A stretch of 64,000 nucleotides of DNA from Strongylocentrotus purpuratus (taxonomy: Eukaryota > Echinodermata > Echinoidea > Camarodonta > Strongylocentrotidae): the NCBI RefSeq assembly GCF_000002235.5, contig NW_022145604.1, forward strand, positions 117,097 to 181,096. The letters run 5' to 3'. Made by a program: the position numbers and the translations under genes. The notes below the pieces were generated by a model. It was not told where the DNA came from. It was given only the letters and a program-made list of their open reading frames with translations, and did no database searches. Position 1 is the first letter of the stretch. Every line of letters starts with the position of its first letter. This document shows positions 37,570 to 47,972 of this stretch, piece after piece.

Positions 37570-38362
37570 AACAGTGACAGGAGACTTCAGGAAAATTATC
37601 CTGAGTGCTCTTGATTAGATTACTCGTGTATAACATAAAAAGCAAAGGGCCGAGCCGAGAGCCCTGTGGCACACCAAAGGGCACCTGGAAAGAGTCAGAG
37701 ACAATGCCATCAATTTTAACTTTTTGATGTCGATCAGACAAGTATGACTCGATCCAGCCGAGAGCAACACCGTCGATACCGCAGCATATCTTCAAAATAT
37801 CTAGTAATCTGGAATGCTCAATAGTGTCAAAGGCACTACTCAAGTCAAGTAATAACAGGAGAGTGATTTTCTGTCTGTCCATTGCAATCAGAATATCACT
37901 CTTGATCCTGAGTAGTGCCGTTTCTGTACTATGAAACTGTCTATATGCAGACTGATTGGATGGAAGGAGTGAATTACTGTTAAGAAACTGTAAAATCTGT
38001 TGTGTGGCTGCACCTTCTACCAATTTAGAAATGTATTGTATGTTACTTATGGGTCTAAGATTACCAAATTCAACATCAAGCCCTGGTTTTTTCAACAATG
38101 GTGAAACAAGTGAGACTTTCCATTCTTTAGGAAAGTGGCCCGTAGACAAGGAGACATTGATCATGGATGTGAACACAGGTAGTATAACATCAAAATATTG
38201 CAAGAGAATCTTTGTTGGAATCGGATCAGCAGAACAAGACTTCTTGCTGAGCTTCATCACAAGTTTCCCTACTTCCTGTTTAGATAAAAGTTTAAACTTA
38301 TCAAGCTTGATACCATCAGGTACTGGAATAAGACTTGATGAATCAGTATCAATTCTATCCAT
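37451..38362 (-). pseudogene. L2/CR1-type LINE RT, N-terminal part
   Basis: Encodes the RT fingers and palm: KKSCSADPIPTKILL, NLRPISNIQYISKLVE, LLLLDLSSAFDTIEH, FGVPQGSRLGPLLFMLY and the catalytic CYADDTQLF. The protein continues in another frame after EKCVNFI, where one base is gained or lost next to an A run. The frame is open up to the transposon boundary at 38376. Confidence 0.88.
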
Positions 38363-38375
38363 CGAACCTATGCTA

Positions 38376-38660
38376 CACTGTTAAAAATTTCACTGTAGAA
38401 ATTACAGTAAATTACTGGCAACTTTGTTGCACAGTAAATTACTGTAACTTTGACATTACAGTAACTTCCTGTAAGTTTTTCAACAGTAACTTGCTGTAAG
38501 ACATTAAAATACTGTAAGCTTACTGTAAAGAAATTTTCATGTATAAGGTTACAGTATTTATTGTAAGTTCTTCTTACAGTTAATTAATGTAATTTTATTC
38601 ACAGTAATTTAAATGTATTTACAGTTATGTACTGTAAGTTTTTCTCTACAGTAAATTAAT
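38376..38660. repeat. Left subterminal TTACAGTAA motif cluster
   Basis: Many copies of ACAGTAA, TTACTGTAA and TTACAGT within about 285 bp from the terminus. Mirrored at the other end (42590-43140 and 43820-43988). Confidence 0.85.
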
Positions 38661-39080
38661 GTTATTTCTCTCATTTACATTAAGTTAATGTAATAAGTAC
38701 AGCTTTTCTACTGTGACTTTAGCAGTATCATCCTGTTAATTTTGTATCTATTTCTCTCATTTACATTAAGTTAATGTTATAAGTACAGCTTTTCTACTGT
38801 GACTTTAGCAGTATCATCCTGTTAATTTTGTATCTATTTCTCTCATTTACATTAAGTTAATGTAATAAGTACAGTATTCTACTGTGACATTAGCAGTATC
38901 ATCCTGTTATTTTGTTATCTATTTCTCTCATTTACATTAAGTTAATGTATTAAGTACAGTATTCTACTGTGACATTAGCAGTATCATCCTGTTATTTTTT
39001 AAATCTATTTCTCTCATTTACATTAAGTTAATGTAATAAGTACAGTATTCTAACTTGACATTAGCAGCATCATCCTGTTA
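38650..39080. repeat. 86-bp tandem repeat, about five units
   Basis: Units read CTCTCATTTACATTAAGTTA, ATGTAATAAGTACAG, CTACTGTGACTTTAGCAGTA and TCATCCTGTTA. Nearly identical, inside the CACTG element. Confidence 0.92.
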
Positions 39081-39262
39081 ATTTGAGGAAAAAACAAGCT
39101 TTCTGAACACAAAAATCATTATTAAAGTCTTTATTGGGTAATCAACGCTCCATAAAACAAGTTTCTCAAATAGTGTAACATTATGAAAATGCTTGCAAAG
39201 AAACTATCAAGTAAAACATTAAAACAAGTAAAACCACTAAAAACTGCAAAAGTTCAAGTACT

Positions 39263-39575
39263 CAAGAATCTACAGACCCATAGTCATCCTTCCAGTATCT
39301 CAAAAATTCTTGAAAAAATTGTTTAGATTATACCAATTCTGAAATACACATAACTTGCTTAATCCCAACCAATATGGCTTTAAAAAAAATCATTCACCCG
39401 ACCTAGCATTAATTTAATTATACGACAGAATAACACATGCAATTGTGCAGACATAGCGGCTTTAAGGCATTGATATGCTAAATCACAACGTATGGCTTAG
39501 GGGCACTGCACTTTCTTGGGTCAAAAATTATTTGTCGAACAGACAACAATATGTTCACTTTAAAATTCTGAATTG
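39263..39575 (+). pseudogene. Decayed LINE reverse-transcriptase fragment inside the CACTG element
   Basis: On + the sequence reads IYRPIVILPVSQKFLKK, then a stop, then NTHNLLNPNQYGFKKNHSPD, another stop, and further on WVKNYLSNRQQYVHF. These are RT blocks of a CR1/jockey-like element. Stops and an internal deletion (the DLSKAFD part is absent) show it is dead. Confidence 0.75.
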
Positions 39576-39929
39576 TAAAAAACTATTGTAAAGAATTATC
39601 TTCAATTGTAAACAAGACATATTTTATACACTTTTATCTTCCTTTAAAGCCACTATTAAACGACAACTACTATCAGAATACAATCAATGAAAAGTCTCCA
39701 TATACCTGGCAGAATCAAGGAAAACTCTCTATACCTGGTAGAATCTCTCCAAAAGACATTACTCATGCACTTTATTTTTGTTTAATTTATCTTTTGAACT
39801 AATACCCCATTTAATTTGAGTTGCTCTGTTATATTAAACTTGTAATCTTTAATACGTGTTTCATATTCTTCTGTATTTTTGTCTCATTTACATGCCAATT
39901 CTGCACAGAAACTTGTTTCAACTTCATGA

Positions 39930-40060
39930 GCTGTCATTCAATTGATTGATTGATTGATTTATTGACGGTAAAAGCCCTATTCAGCTACTCGGCTGGTTTA
40001 CAAAGGGGCTGTGCAAAATAACAAAAACCGTAAAACATACTTGACAATAAGAAAATATAC
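39930..40060 (-). mobile_element. Possible LINE or SINE 3' tail with (AATC)n end
   Basis: On the minus strand, GCACAGCCCCTTTGTAAACC, GGGCTTTTACCGTCAATAAA, then four AATC units. Looks like a retroposon tail; family not fixed. Confidence 0.4.
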
Positions 40061-40379
40061 ATGATATACAGAAATTAATGAAATAGAATTACCAATGTGC
40101 ACAATGAACAAAGAAAATAGAAAATATGATCAATTTGTGTACAGTATGTAAAATGAAAACATAAAATTATGAAATTCGTTTAGCTACAATATTGCTACGT
40201 ATTAAATATGATAAAAAAACATATTACCATATAACGTAACATATATCGTAATAAAATATAAGTTACTTTAAAAAAATATATTATTATATAACTTGAAATA
40301 TGTCGAAATAAAATATAGGTTACTTAAATATAGGCCTAATATTTGGCAAATTCATTTATTTCATGACTTATTAAATTTA

Positions 40380-42066
40380 TTAAAATAAAGGTGTATTGCA
40401 TGTACGGACTAAAATATATGAAAATTCACTAAGGTAAAATAATGCTAAATTGCAAGTAATGTAAAACATATTTTGGAAAACAGTAAGTAAACAATCAAGC
40501 AATGCTACAGAAACAATTCCTTCGAAAAGATCGTGACCCAGGCAAGGTGGTAAACCTGGCTTGCAGACATGAAAGTTTGTCACTTTATTGAAAATGGAAT
40601 CAAACTTGACACCGTCAATCACATTTTCGTCAGTATTGGTAGGATGTAGTGCTTGTTTATAGTTCTCCTCTGTTCTGATACTACCTGTTGCAAGTGGGTT
40701 CTCTCGAAAAGAGTCCCTCCGAATAATGCAATAGCGACAAAAAAAATGGCTCGTGCTAAAGTTCTCGGTAAAACCTCCAATGTTATGAGACCCCAAATTG
40801 TCTCCTGCGATTGCGAGTAGTGTACCTTTAACACATGTTTCGTCATCCAGAATAATACCACTATCTTCTAATGACTGAAGGTCACTGATGAGACGACTAA
40901 AAACAGCGCTGGCTCCAAATTCCTTATAATCCTGTTCGTTGCAGAGCAACACCAATTGCATATGATCAATGTTTGATCTATTGTAGGGCTGTATATCAGC
41001 GAGGGTAGCATACACAGCTAGAATTTTATGTTTTTTTTCCCCACTGCCTAGTGGATTTACTACTTCGAAAGAATCTTGGTACAATATGAGTGTTACTGCT
41101 GAGTTTTTATGCAAAGGCTCATCTTTTGGGAATGCTCTGCCATCATAAACATCACGTAGAATGGTCCTTTGTAAAGCAGGTTGAGCTTTATGAGTCTCTT
41201 TGTAATCTTTGATAAATGAGTTCTGCTTGAATAATGCTCTTAGTGTGTCTTGAATTTTAATGTATTGGCAAAATCGCTGTTTGCCAAACTGATCTTCTCC
41301 TAAATATATCTCAGTTGGGGAAACATAATCAAAAACTGCTTTAAAATGTGATTTTCTTGTAGACTCTGATCGAAATTCTTTACAATTTGAAGCACTGAAC
41401 AAATCCTCAGATTTAAATAAAGTTAAAACGTTGGTAACCTCATCATCGGTAATTCCTATTCCTTCAAGTTTCTTTTTTAATTTTGGTATCAAATTTTGTT
41501 GGCTTAATGCATGAATATCCTGAACTGTGTCAATTATTTCCTGAATTGTAGAGTTGGGCAGGAGTAATTTTGCCTCCAACTTCAGATAAAACAAGGATAA
41601 GCTGTGTTTGAATGAGTCAGCGGATACATCTACTTCATCATCTGTCACACTTTCCTCGTCACTTGAGTGCAGTCTTCCAGGAAACTCCTGATTATTTTCT
41701 TGGGCGGATTCAGTTAACACAGTACCAGTTTCACTTGAAGTTGAGTCTAACTGAATCTGGTCTAACTTATTGTGAACTCTTGATATATGTGACGCAAAAG
41801 ACGACCTCACTGAAAAACGTTTTTTGCAATTGGCAAAAGGACAGCGTATTTCAACTCCGTGTTTGATATGAACTCTAAGATGAGAAAGTATGTCATGGAT
41901 TTCCTCACATTTTACAGCACAGAGTGGACAATTCCAGGTAGAAACGCAGAAAAACTGGGCATCTTTTTTTCTTGAAAATGGTTGATGATCCCTATGCACA
42001 TGGGTTTTGAAGGATGAATAATTTCTGAATGTTCGATTGCAGCCAGGAACACCACACGGAAATCGA
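40380..42066 (-). CDS. Zinc-finger transposase-like protein of the CACTG element
   Basis: First ATG in frame at 41999 (539 codons), but the homologous frame is open from about 42066, adding CGVPGCNRTF...HVHRDH, a C2H2 finger. Two more fingers follow (CPLC...HLRVH and CPFANC...HISRVH), then an acidic linker and a core with LLAIAGDNLGSHNIGGF, FFCRYCIIRRDSF and CLGHDLFEGIV. GD...C..C and HD..EG blocks resemble CACTA/EnSpm-type transposases of animals. It should bind the TTACAGTAA motifs and cut the termini. The C-terminus (after about residue 510) runs into AT-rich sequence and looks incomplete, so an intron or truncation is likely. Confidence 0.7.
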
Positions 42067-42154
42067 AATTCACCACATTTCTATGGACTGAAAAGTGTTC
42101 AGAAAACCGCTTCAATGATCCAGAAGAATGATTACATAGCTTACAAACGTACAT
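42065..42154 (-). CDS. N-terminal zinc finger of the transposase, offset by one base
   Basis: ATG at 42154 starts MYVCKLCNHSSGSLKRFSEH, FSVHRNVVNF, a C2H2 finger directly upstream of the next finger but in another frame. One missing T in the TTT near 42066-42069 would join them. Upstream exons, if any, were not found. Confidence 0.65.
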
Positions 42155-42589
42155 GGGTATATGATGTCCATGTAGAGCATCCGTCTGATTAGTGTTTCAG
42201 CATGCACACTGTGTGACTTCAGCAGTAATCCATGGCATACTGCAAGAAAGAAGAGCGGAAAACAATACCTTTAATATGCATACGTACACATAACTTTTTA
42301 TGTACAGCATTGACAGATTAAAAGTTATTTAAATGATAAATGAATAATAAAAAAAAAGATAAAGGACAAAAAATACAAAAGAAAATCGAAAGAAAAACAT
42401 AAATTCATCAAATATAACCAGTTGTCACGAGCCTCCTGATGATGACTGTATGCGAAACCTTCAGCAAAAAAACATTTGATTTCACGGCTATGAATGTTAC
42501 TACATAAGTGAAATTAACATTCATTTGCGGTAAATGAAACTACAATAGATTTCTGTAAAACAAATTTACAATCCTTAAAGACAAAAATT

Positions 42590-43140
42590 ACTGTAATTTA
42601 CTGTTAGTATTTGAAGAACCTACGGTAACAGCAATTTACTCTAAGAAATGCAGTGATTTACTGTAGGAAAGTTTACAGGCAGATACTTTGAGTAAAAATT
42701 GATGGTAACTTACTGTAGATATAACCTACAGTTACTGTAAATTAAAATTACAGTGAATTACGGTAGACAAGTACTCAAAATTAATATGAAATAAAATTAC
42801 TGTAATTTACTGTAAACTAGCAGTAAGTTACTGTAAATTACAGTAATTTTACAGTAATTACTCAGTAATTTTACAGTAACTCACTGCCAGTTACGGAATG
42901 GCCTATTTGGTTGCTATGACAACGCTGCGACCTTCAAAAAAGTAAATTACAGTAATTTTACAGTAAATTACAGTAATTTTAAAGTAACTTACTGTAAATT
43001 ACTAAGTAACAGTAAAATACTAAGTAATTTTACAGTAACTTACTGTAATTTTATTTCATATTTTAACTTTTAAGTAAAATTACACTATGCAGCAGGATTG
43101 CCAGTACTTTGCTGTAATTTCTTCAGTAACGTGCTGTAGA
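42590..43140. repeat. Right subterminal TTACAGTAA motif cluster
   Basis: Dense alternating ACAGTAATTT, TTACTGTAA and AAATTACAGT motifs, including one run at about 42800-43060 with more than ten copies. Confidence 0.88.
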
Positions 43141-43679
43141 CTACACTACATGAGCTTAGACTTGTGCGTATTCAACTGATCACGCAGTGTGCTCATGATG
43201 GACTGATGCTGTAGTCGATCGTAGTGTGTGCGGTGTCCTATAAGTTATAAGTCTTGATGGTCTTGACGTTAGACATTTAACGTGAGCATGCATATCTATG
43301 TGCAATGGCATCGCATTGACAGTGACACTGTACGCTGGTACTGCAGTACAGTGTCATGTGCTGCACTAACACTACCGACTCTGTCCCACACACCACAGCA
43401 CAGCACGTACAGTACACATATACCGTAGACGGAACAATTACAAACACAATCCCTATACTTTCCACAGTCTGACAATTCTTCACTTCAGCGGGATACAAAT
43501 CAAATCATGACTCTGATAATTGGCAATCTGTAACTTACCTCGGATCCCCTTGGAATTGACTTATTGGTCATCAATATCCCAGCTCGAGGATCAGGACCAG
43601 GAACAGAACAGATTCAGATTCGTTGCTCAGGATCAGGCCGGCCAGCTCAGCTATATATCTCAGCTCAAATCTTTGCAGA

Positions 43680-43815
43680 AAATTAAAAATGGCGGCGCGG
43701 CGTGGCGGGCTAGCGCGGGAGCCAATCACGTGCAACGCATACGCGCATATGCAGCCGATCCGCCTAATGCGCATGTGCGCTGTATCCCACAATGCTTTTT
43801 GCACGCTCCTTTACA
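43680..43815. promoter_or_regulatory. CpG-rich promoter-like segment in the CACTG element
   Basis: A sharp GC- and CpG-rich island in an AT-rich transposon. Motifs: AAAATGGCGGC (YY1-like, 43685), GCCAATCACG (CCAAT box, 43720), TGCGCATGTGCGC (NRF1-like, about 43768) and ATCCCACAATGC (ZNF143-like, about 43783). It lies upstream of the minus-strand transposase. Promoter function is inferred from motifs and position. Confidence 0.6.
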
Positions 43816-44081
43816 CTAGCTAATTACTGTAGATATTTGTTCCCATGCTCTACGACACTGATGTTTACAGCAATATACTGTACAGCAACGTACTTATACA
43901 GTTAATTATCGTAAAATCGTTATTACAACATATTACTGTTGTAAATCACAGTATTTTACTGCATGAGTTACAGCAAATTTTTACAGTGTAGTTTGAATGT
44001 CACTGTGAATGTTTAGAACCTTGTCATGAAAGAATTTTCCTAAGTCATTCACAAAAATCTTCTTATCAATGTTACATGGCA

Positions 44082-45668
44082 TCACTGGTTGTTTGTTTTA
44101 TGTGTTACTAAATCTTTATGATAAGTTCTGTGAGCAGCATTCAAAACATACAATGCTGCATTGCGAGCTTTCTTGTACTCATTCAGATCGTGATCAGATC
44201 GTGTTCTAGACCATCGTTTCTGTGCTTTTCTTCTTTGCTTCTTTGCTGCTCTAACCTCGTCCGTGTACCATGGCACATGAGGACGGGCAACTACTCGTTT
44301 TGATACTAAAGGAGCATGTTTATCTAAGACCTTTCTGAGTGTGATATCATACAAGGAGGCCAGATCAGAGATATCACTGGGTACATGTACATTTTGACAG
44401 AGTATACTTTCTGCAAGATCTATACTAAACATCCTAGCATTAATACGGGAGTATTTGCGATACGGCACAAGTTTGTCAGCCAATAATGGTTTACATGTAT
44501 TGAGATGGCACATAACAGGAATATGATCAGATAAGAGGTAATCACATGGCCATGGTTGGCCAACAATTATATCATCAGACTCGCGACAAATAAGTAGGTC
44601 AAGGGTATGACCATGTGAATGAGTACTAAAATTTACAAATTGAGTACAACAGAGTGATTCGAGGAGGTCTCTAAATGACTTTGATTCAGATGAGCTTACA
44701 TCAACTCGAATGTTGAAATCACCAGCAATTAGTAATGGAACATTGGACAAAAGGTGATCTTGAATATATTCATTGAACTGAGAAAGAAACAGTGAAACAG
44801 ACACGGGATGAGATTCTGAATATGGTGGTCTGTATATATTGATCAAATGAAGACGAAACGATTTACAAGAAATATGATATTCAGCATACTCAAATGATTC
44901 CTTTTGACCAGCGACAACTTGACGAGCATCGATGGAATCTTTGGAGAGAAGACCAGTTCCACCGCGGCGACCAGTCCTAGGATGGTGAAGGAAGCGATAC
45001 CCAGAGGGAACAAATTCTCGTAGAACTGCGGTGTCACTCTCAGTTAACCAGGTTTCTGTTAGTGTGACTAAATCAGCATTGCTTTCATAGACAAAATCGT
45101 GAATAATAGTTGTTTTATTACGAACAGAGCGTACATTAATTGAACAAAGTTTAAGACGATCTGAAAGTGATGAAGTTCTAATCGTTGCTTGACTTACATG
45201 TCGAAGACTATTCTTTTTCCTTCCGCCTCGATTACCCCGTCTGGTTTTCTTACGCGTCGTCTTTTGAATTCCATATAATCCAATAGTTTCACAAACATGT
45301 AGTGGAAGAGGTGCAGTGAAATCTTTCCACTGACAGAGTTCAGCTGGGGTGTACTTGATGACAGCAGCAGGTTGATTGACAAGACGTTTTGTAGCGAGTA
45401 GGGTGTCATCATGTTGCTTGTCTGGGCCGGGATTGGGGTGGACATCACCGGCATGAAGTAGTTCCAACTGGAAGGAGGCATTGCTGTTAACACTGTATGG
45501 GATCCTTGTTTTAAGGAAATGTTTCCTGGTGAAAGGTTGACAACCCAAAGGATGGACAATGGTCTGTCCACTGCAGTCAGCGAAGTCAATAGCACTGGCA
45601 TAGCAGCACAGAATGATGAACAGTCCCAGATGAAAAGGCTGCATTGTGTTTGATCTGAGTCTAAGCAT
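44082..45668 (-). CDS. L2/CR1-type LINE: leader with 2A-like motif plus APE endonuclease
   Basis: 528 codons. Starts with a hydrophobic signal-like segment (FHLGLFIILCCYASA), then LLHAGDVHPNPGP (plus-strand 45424-45462), matching the 2A consensus ending NPGP, where ribosomes skip a peptide bond. A basic region (KKTRRGNRGGRKK) follows. Endonuclease motifs: CSINVRSVRNKT, TETWLTESD, RRGGTGLL, LLIAGDFNIRVD, HTLDLLI and SDHIPVM. It ends at a TGA after THKTNNQ, where a one-base shift continues the linker toward the RT. Which ATG is used (45668 or 45644) cannot be decided. Confidence 0.85.
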   Translation of the reverse strand: MLRLRSNTMQPFHLGLFIILCCYASAIDFADCSGQTIVHPLGCQPFTRKHFLKTRIPYSVNSNASFQLELLHAGDVHPNPGPDKQHDDTLLATKRLVNQPAAVIKYTPAELCQWKDFTAPLPLHVCETIGLYGIQKTTRKKTRRGNRGGRKKNSLRHVSQATIRTSSLSDRLKLCSINVRSVRNKTTIIHDFVYESNADLVTLTETWLTESDTAVLREFVPSGYRFLHHPRTGRRGGTGLLSKDSIDARQVVAGQKESFEYAEYHISCKSFRLHLINIYRPPYSESHPVSVSLFLSQFNEYIQDHLLSNVPLLIAGDFNIRVDVSSSESKSFRDLLESLCCTQFVNFSTHSHGHTLDLLICRESDDIIVGQPWPCDYLLSDHIPVMCHLNTCKPLLADKLVPYRKYSRINARMFSIDLAESILCQNVHVPSDISDLASLYDITLRKVLDKHAPLVSKRVVARPHVPWYTDEVRAAKKQRRKAQKRWSRTRSDHDLNEYKKARNAALYVLNAAHRTYHKDLVTHKTNNQ

Positions 45669-45700
45669 TCAAGTTCGTTGAAGCAAACAATACACAAAAG

Positions 45701-46139
45701 CTACACAGTGAGGTACATGTACATGTACAGTAGTGCACAGAGGTGTACAGGGAACATAGATTCTTACATATGGTACTAGTACACTAGAGAAACACATGCA
45801 TGACACCTACAAACTAACTCAAACAAAACCATCTTTGCAGTATAGAACAACAATACCCACAAGACCACTACAAGTCGGGCTAAGAACAGCAAAACTTGAA
45901 GCTCTGCCCATAGGACAACAATCCCTATACCAACTGAATCCCGTACGATAGAGCGCTATACCAGCGAGAAAACTATATGACGACAACATTTTTAAGATTT
46001 GTGAGGTCGCAGTGAAAAAAAATTACATCTTATAAAGAGGAAGGGAAAAAACTCCAGATGGGATTATAAGCACATTCTCATAACGGAATATTGAAATGAC
46101 CTGTGATAAGTAACATAATTATATCGTTTATAAATGCGA
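45701..46139. other. Upstream flank of the L2-type LINE
   Basis: No gene; includes ACATGTACATGTAC palindromes near 45715. May contain the LINE 5' UTR. Confidence 0.4.
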
Positions 46140-47435
46140 GCGAGCTTTGGGGGAAATTGCTCTTAGTCGCTATAAATATGGGGCACGTTTAATGATGAGA
46201 GGAAAAGGGGACACTTATCGAAAGGGATAAATTTAAACACTTATTAGAAGAGAAAATTAGGAGCACGTGTCAAAGTACAGTACAAAGGGTAATTATCAGA
46301 GGTGAAAATAAGGCACTTCTTACACCTGGAAAGAGACGCTCACCAGGGATGAAAAAGGCACTTAGGAGAATGGGAAACGGGCATTTGTTGACGGGAATGG
46401 GGCACCCATCAGATTTTGATAGGGGCATCTATAAGAGGTGAAAAGGGGATAGCTCCCTTATTATAAAGGAAAAGGAGCACGCATCATTGTTAAAAGGGGC
46501 ACCTATCGCACCTGAAAAGGGGCACTGACCAGATATGAAAAGGGGCACTTATAATAAAGGAAAATTTGCATTTTTTGAAAGAAAGACAATTTTAATAAAA
46601 GCATTTATCGGAGGTGTATAGCGCTTTTATGAGAAGGGGAAAGTAGCTATTATTAAAAAGAAAAATAGCCACATGCCAACGGGGCACTTATCACAGATGA
46701 AAAGGGGCAATTATGAAAAGGGGAAGGGGGTACTTATAAGAAGGAAAAAGAGCGTTTATTAGAAAGGAAAAAGGGCACGTGTCAAAATAAAAGGGGCAGT
46801 TATTAGAGGTGAAATGGGGCACTCATCAGAGATGAAAAGATCAATTATCGGAGGTAAACGTAGCACTTATCTGAAGTTGAAAAGGAGTAACTTCTCGTAC
46901 CTAAAAAGGATAATTTACCATAGATGAAAAGGCGCTCTTATAAGAATGAAAAGGGACACTTTTCATATGTTAAAAGGGGCATTCATGAGAAGGGGAAGGC
47001 GCTTTTAATTTTTTAATAAGGAAAAGGGGCACTTATTAGAAAGGAAAAGGGGCATATCACATGTTAAAATTAAAGATGCGCTTATCTGAGTTAAAAAGGG
47101 GTAGTTATTAATAGGGGAAGGTGCACTTCTTACAAAGGGAAAGGGGCACTGTCAAAGTAAAAGGGGCACCTCTCAGATTTGACACGGGCAATTATCAGAG
47201 GGGAAGGGGGTACTAATCAAAAGTGAAAAGAGGCACTTCTCGTACCTGAAACTGGGCACTTACTAGAGATTAATAAAGGCACGTATGAGAATGGAAAAAT
47301 TGTCGAAGGAGAAGGTGAAAAGGGGGAGGGTCACTTTTCCAAGTAAAAAGGTCACTTTTCCAGTGTAAAAAGGGACAAAGTTAAAGGGTCACTTTTCGTT
47401 GGTAAAAAGGGGCACTTGTTGGGTACTTGTAAAAG
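46140..47435 (+). repeat. Highly degenerate G-rich minisatellite, 1.3 kb
   Basis: Dozens of irregular units around 22-30 bp with core AAAAGGGGCACTTATCAGAG. Spacing and sequence vary a lot, unlike the tidy arrays elsewhere. Ends in a C-run at about 47439. Confidence 0.85.
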
Positions 47436-47555
47436 TGCCCCCCCCCCCCCCTGTCAACCGGGAGGGCCGTCTCTACCTGCAAACGTCTCTACCTGCAAAC
47501 ATAATGCATACTGTTTATATATCAAACATCATAAGGCCTAACAAAAAAAATGTTG

Positions 47556-47972
47556 TATTGCCCTTTAGGTGCCAGAACCTGGGTCGGTCGGTCGGTTTTC
47601 TTCTTTCTTATTTTACCCCCCCCCCCCCCCCCTCAAAACAGAGACTGTCGCCCCAAAAAACAAAAAAACGGGAAAGTCGCCCATATCTCGTTGGTTTCTA
47701 GCTGGTGCATTGCATGGTGTATACACGTACACTAGGCGGGGGTCTACGTGTTTACAATACCAGGATTTCGAAACTAGGGCAAAAGATAAGTGTTTGGGAA
47801 TGATTCGATGATTCTATACATGTATATCCCGTTCTAACAAACAAAATGAATATCTTTGTATTCATTAAACATTTTTCGTCTAAAAAAATGGTTAAAAAAA
47901 TAAAAACTTTATTAAAAAGCCGACCCTAGATTTAAAATTGTTTGTTTGGGTCGGTCGCAAAGGGCAATAAAA
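47556..47972. mobile_element. Possible short inverted-repeat element
   Basis: ATTGCCCTTT at about 47557 is mirrored by AAAGGGCAAT at about 47960. GGTCGGTCGGTCGG on the left and GGGTCGGTCGC on the right lie just inside. No certain target duplication. Confidence 0.35.

Larger units (their letters stand above)
38376..43988 (-). mobile_element. CACTG...CAGTG DNA transposon (CACTA/EnSpm-like), TA target duplication
   Basis: 5,613 bp. Ends CACTGTTAAAAATTT (38376) and AAATTTTTACAGTG (43988) are near-perfect inverted repeats. TA at 38374-38375 and 43989-43990 is the target duplication. Both subterminal regions are packed with TTACAGTAA/TTACTGTAA motifs, as in CACTA elements, where such motifs bind the transposase. 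It encodes a C2H2 zinc-finger protein with a GD...CRYC block. The 3' side also holds a dead LINE fragment and an 86-bp tandem repeat. It sits inside the L2-type LINE. Confidence 0.85.
36593..45700 (-). mobile_element. L2/CR1-type LINE, split by a CACTG transposon
   Basis: On the minus strand: signal-peptide and 2A-like leader plus endonuclease (45668-44082), RT (38362-36712), and a 3' UTR ending GCGCTATATAAATCTA plus ATT repeats (36623-36593), the classic L2-type end. The CACTG transposon at 38376-43988 lies inside. Taking it out with one TA copy leaves a continuous frame from the endonuclease linker into the RT (HSDIQT joins SIGSMDR). The exact 5' end was not found. Confidence 0.88.

Noticed and set aside
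43520..43823. Three overlapping frames of 66-99 codons in the CpG-rich patch
   Set aside because: Absence of stops follows from high GC; motifs fit a promoter better than a protein.
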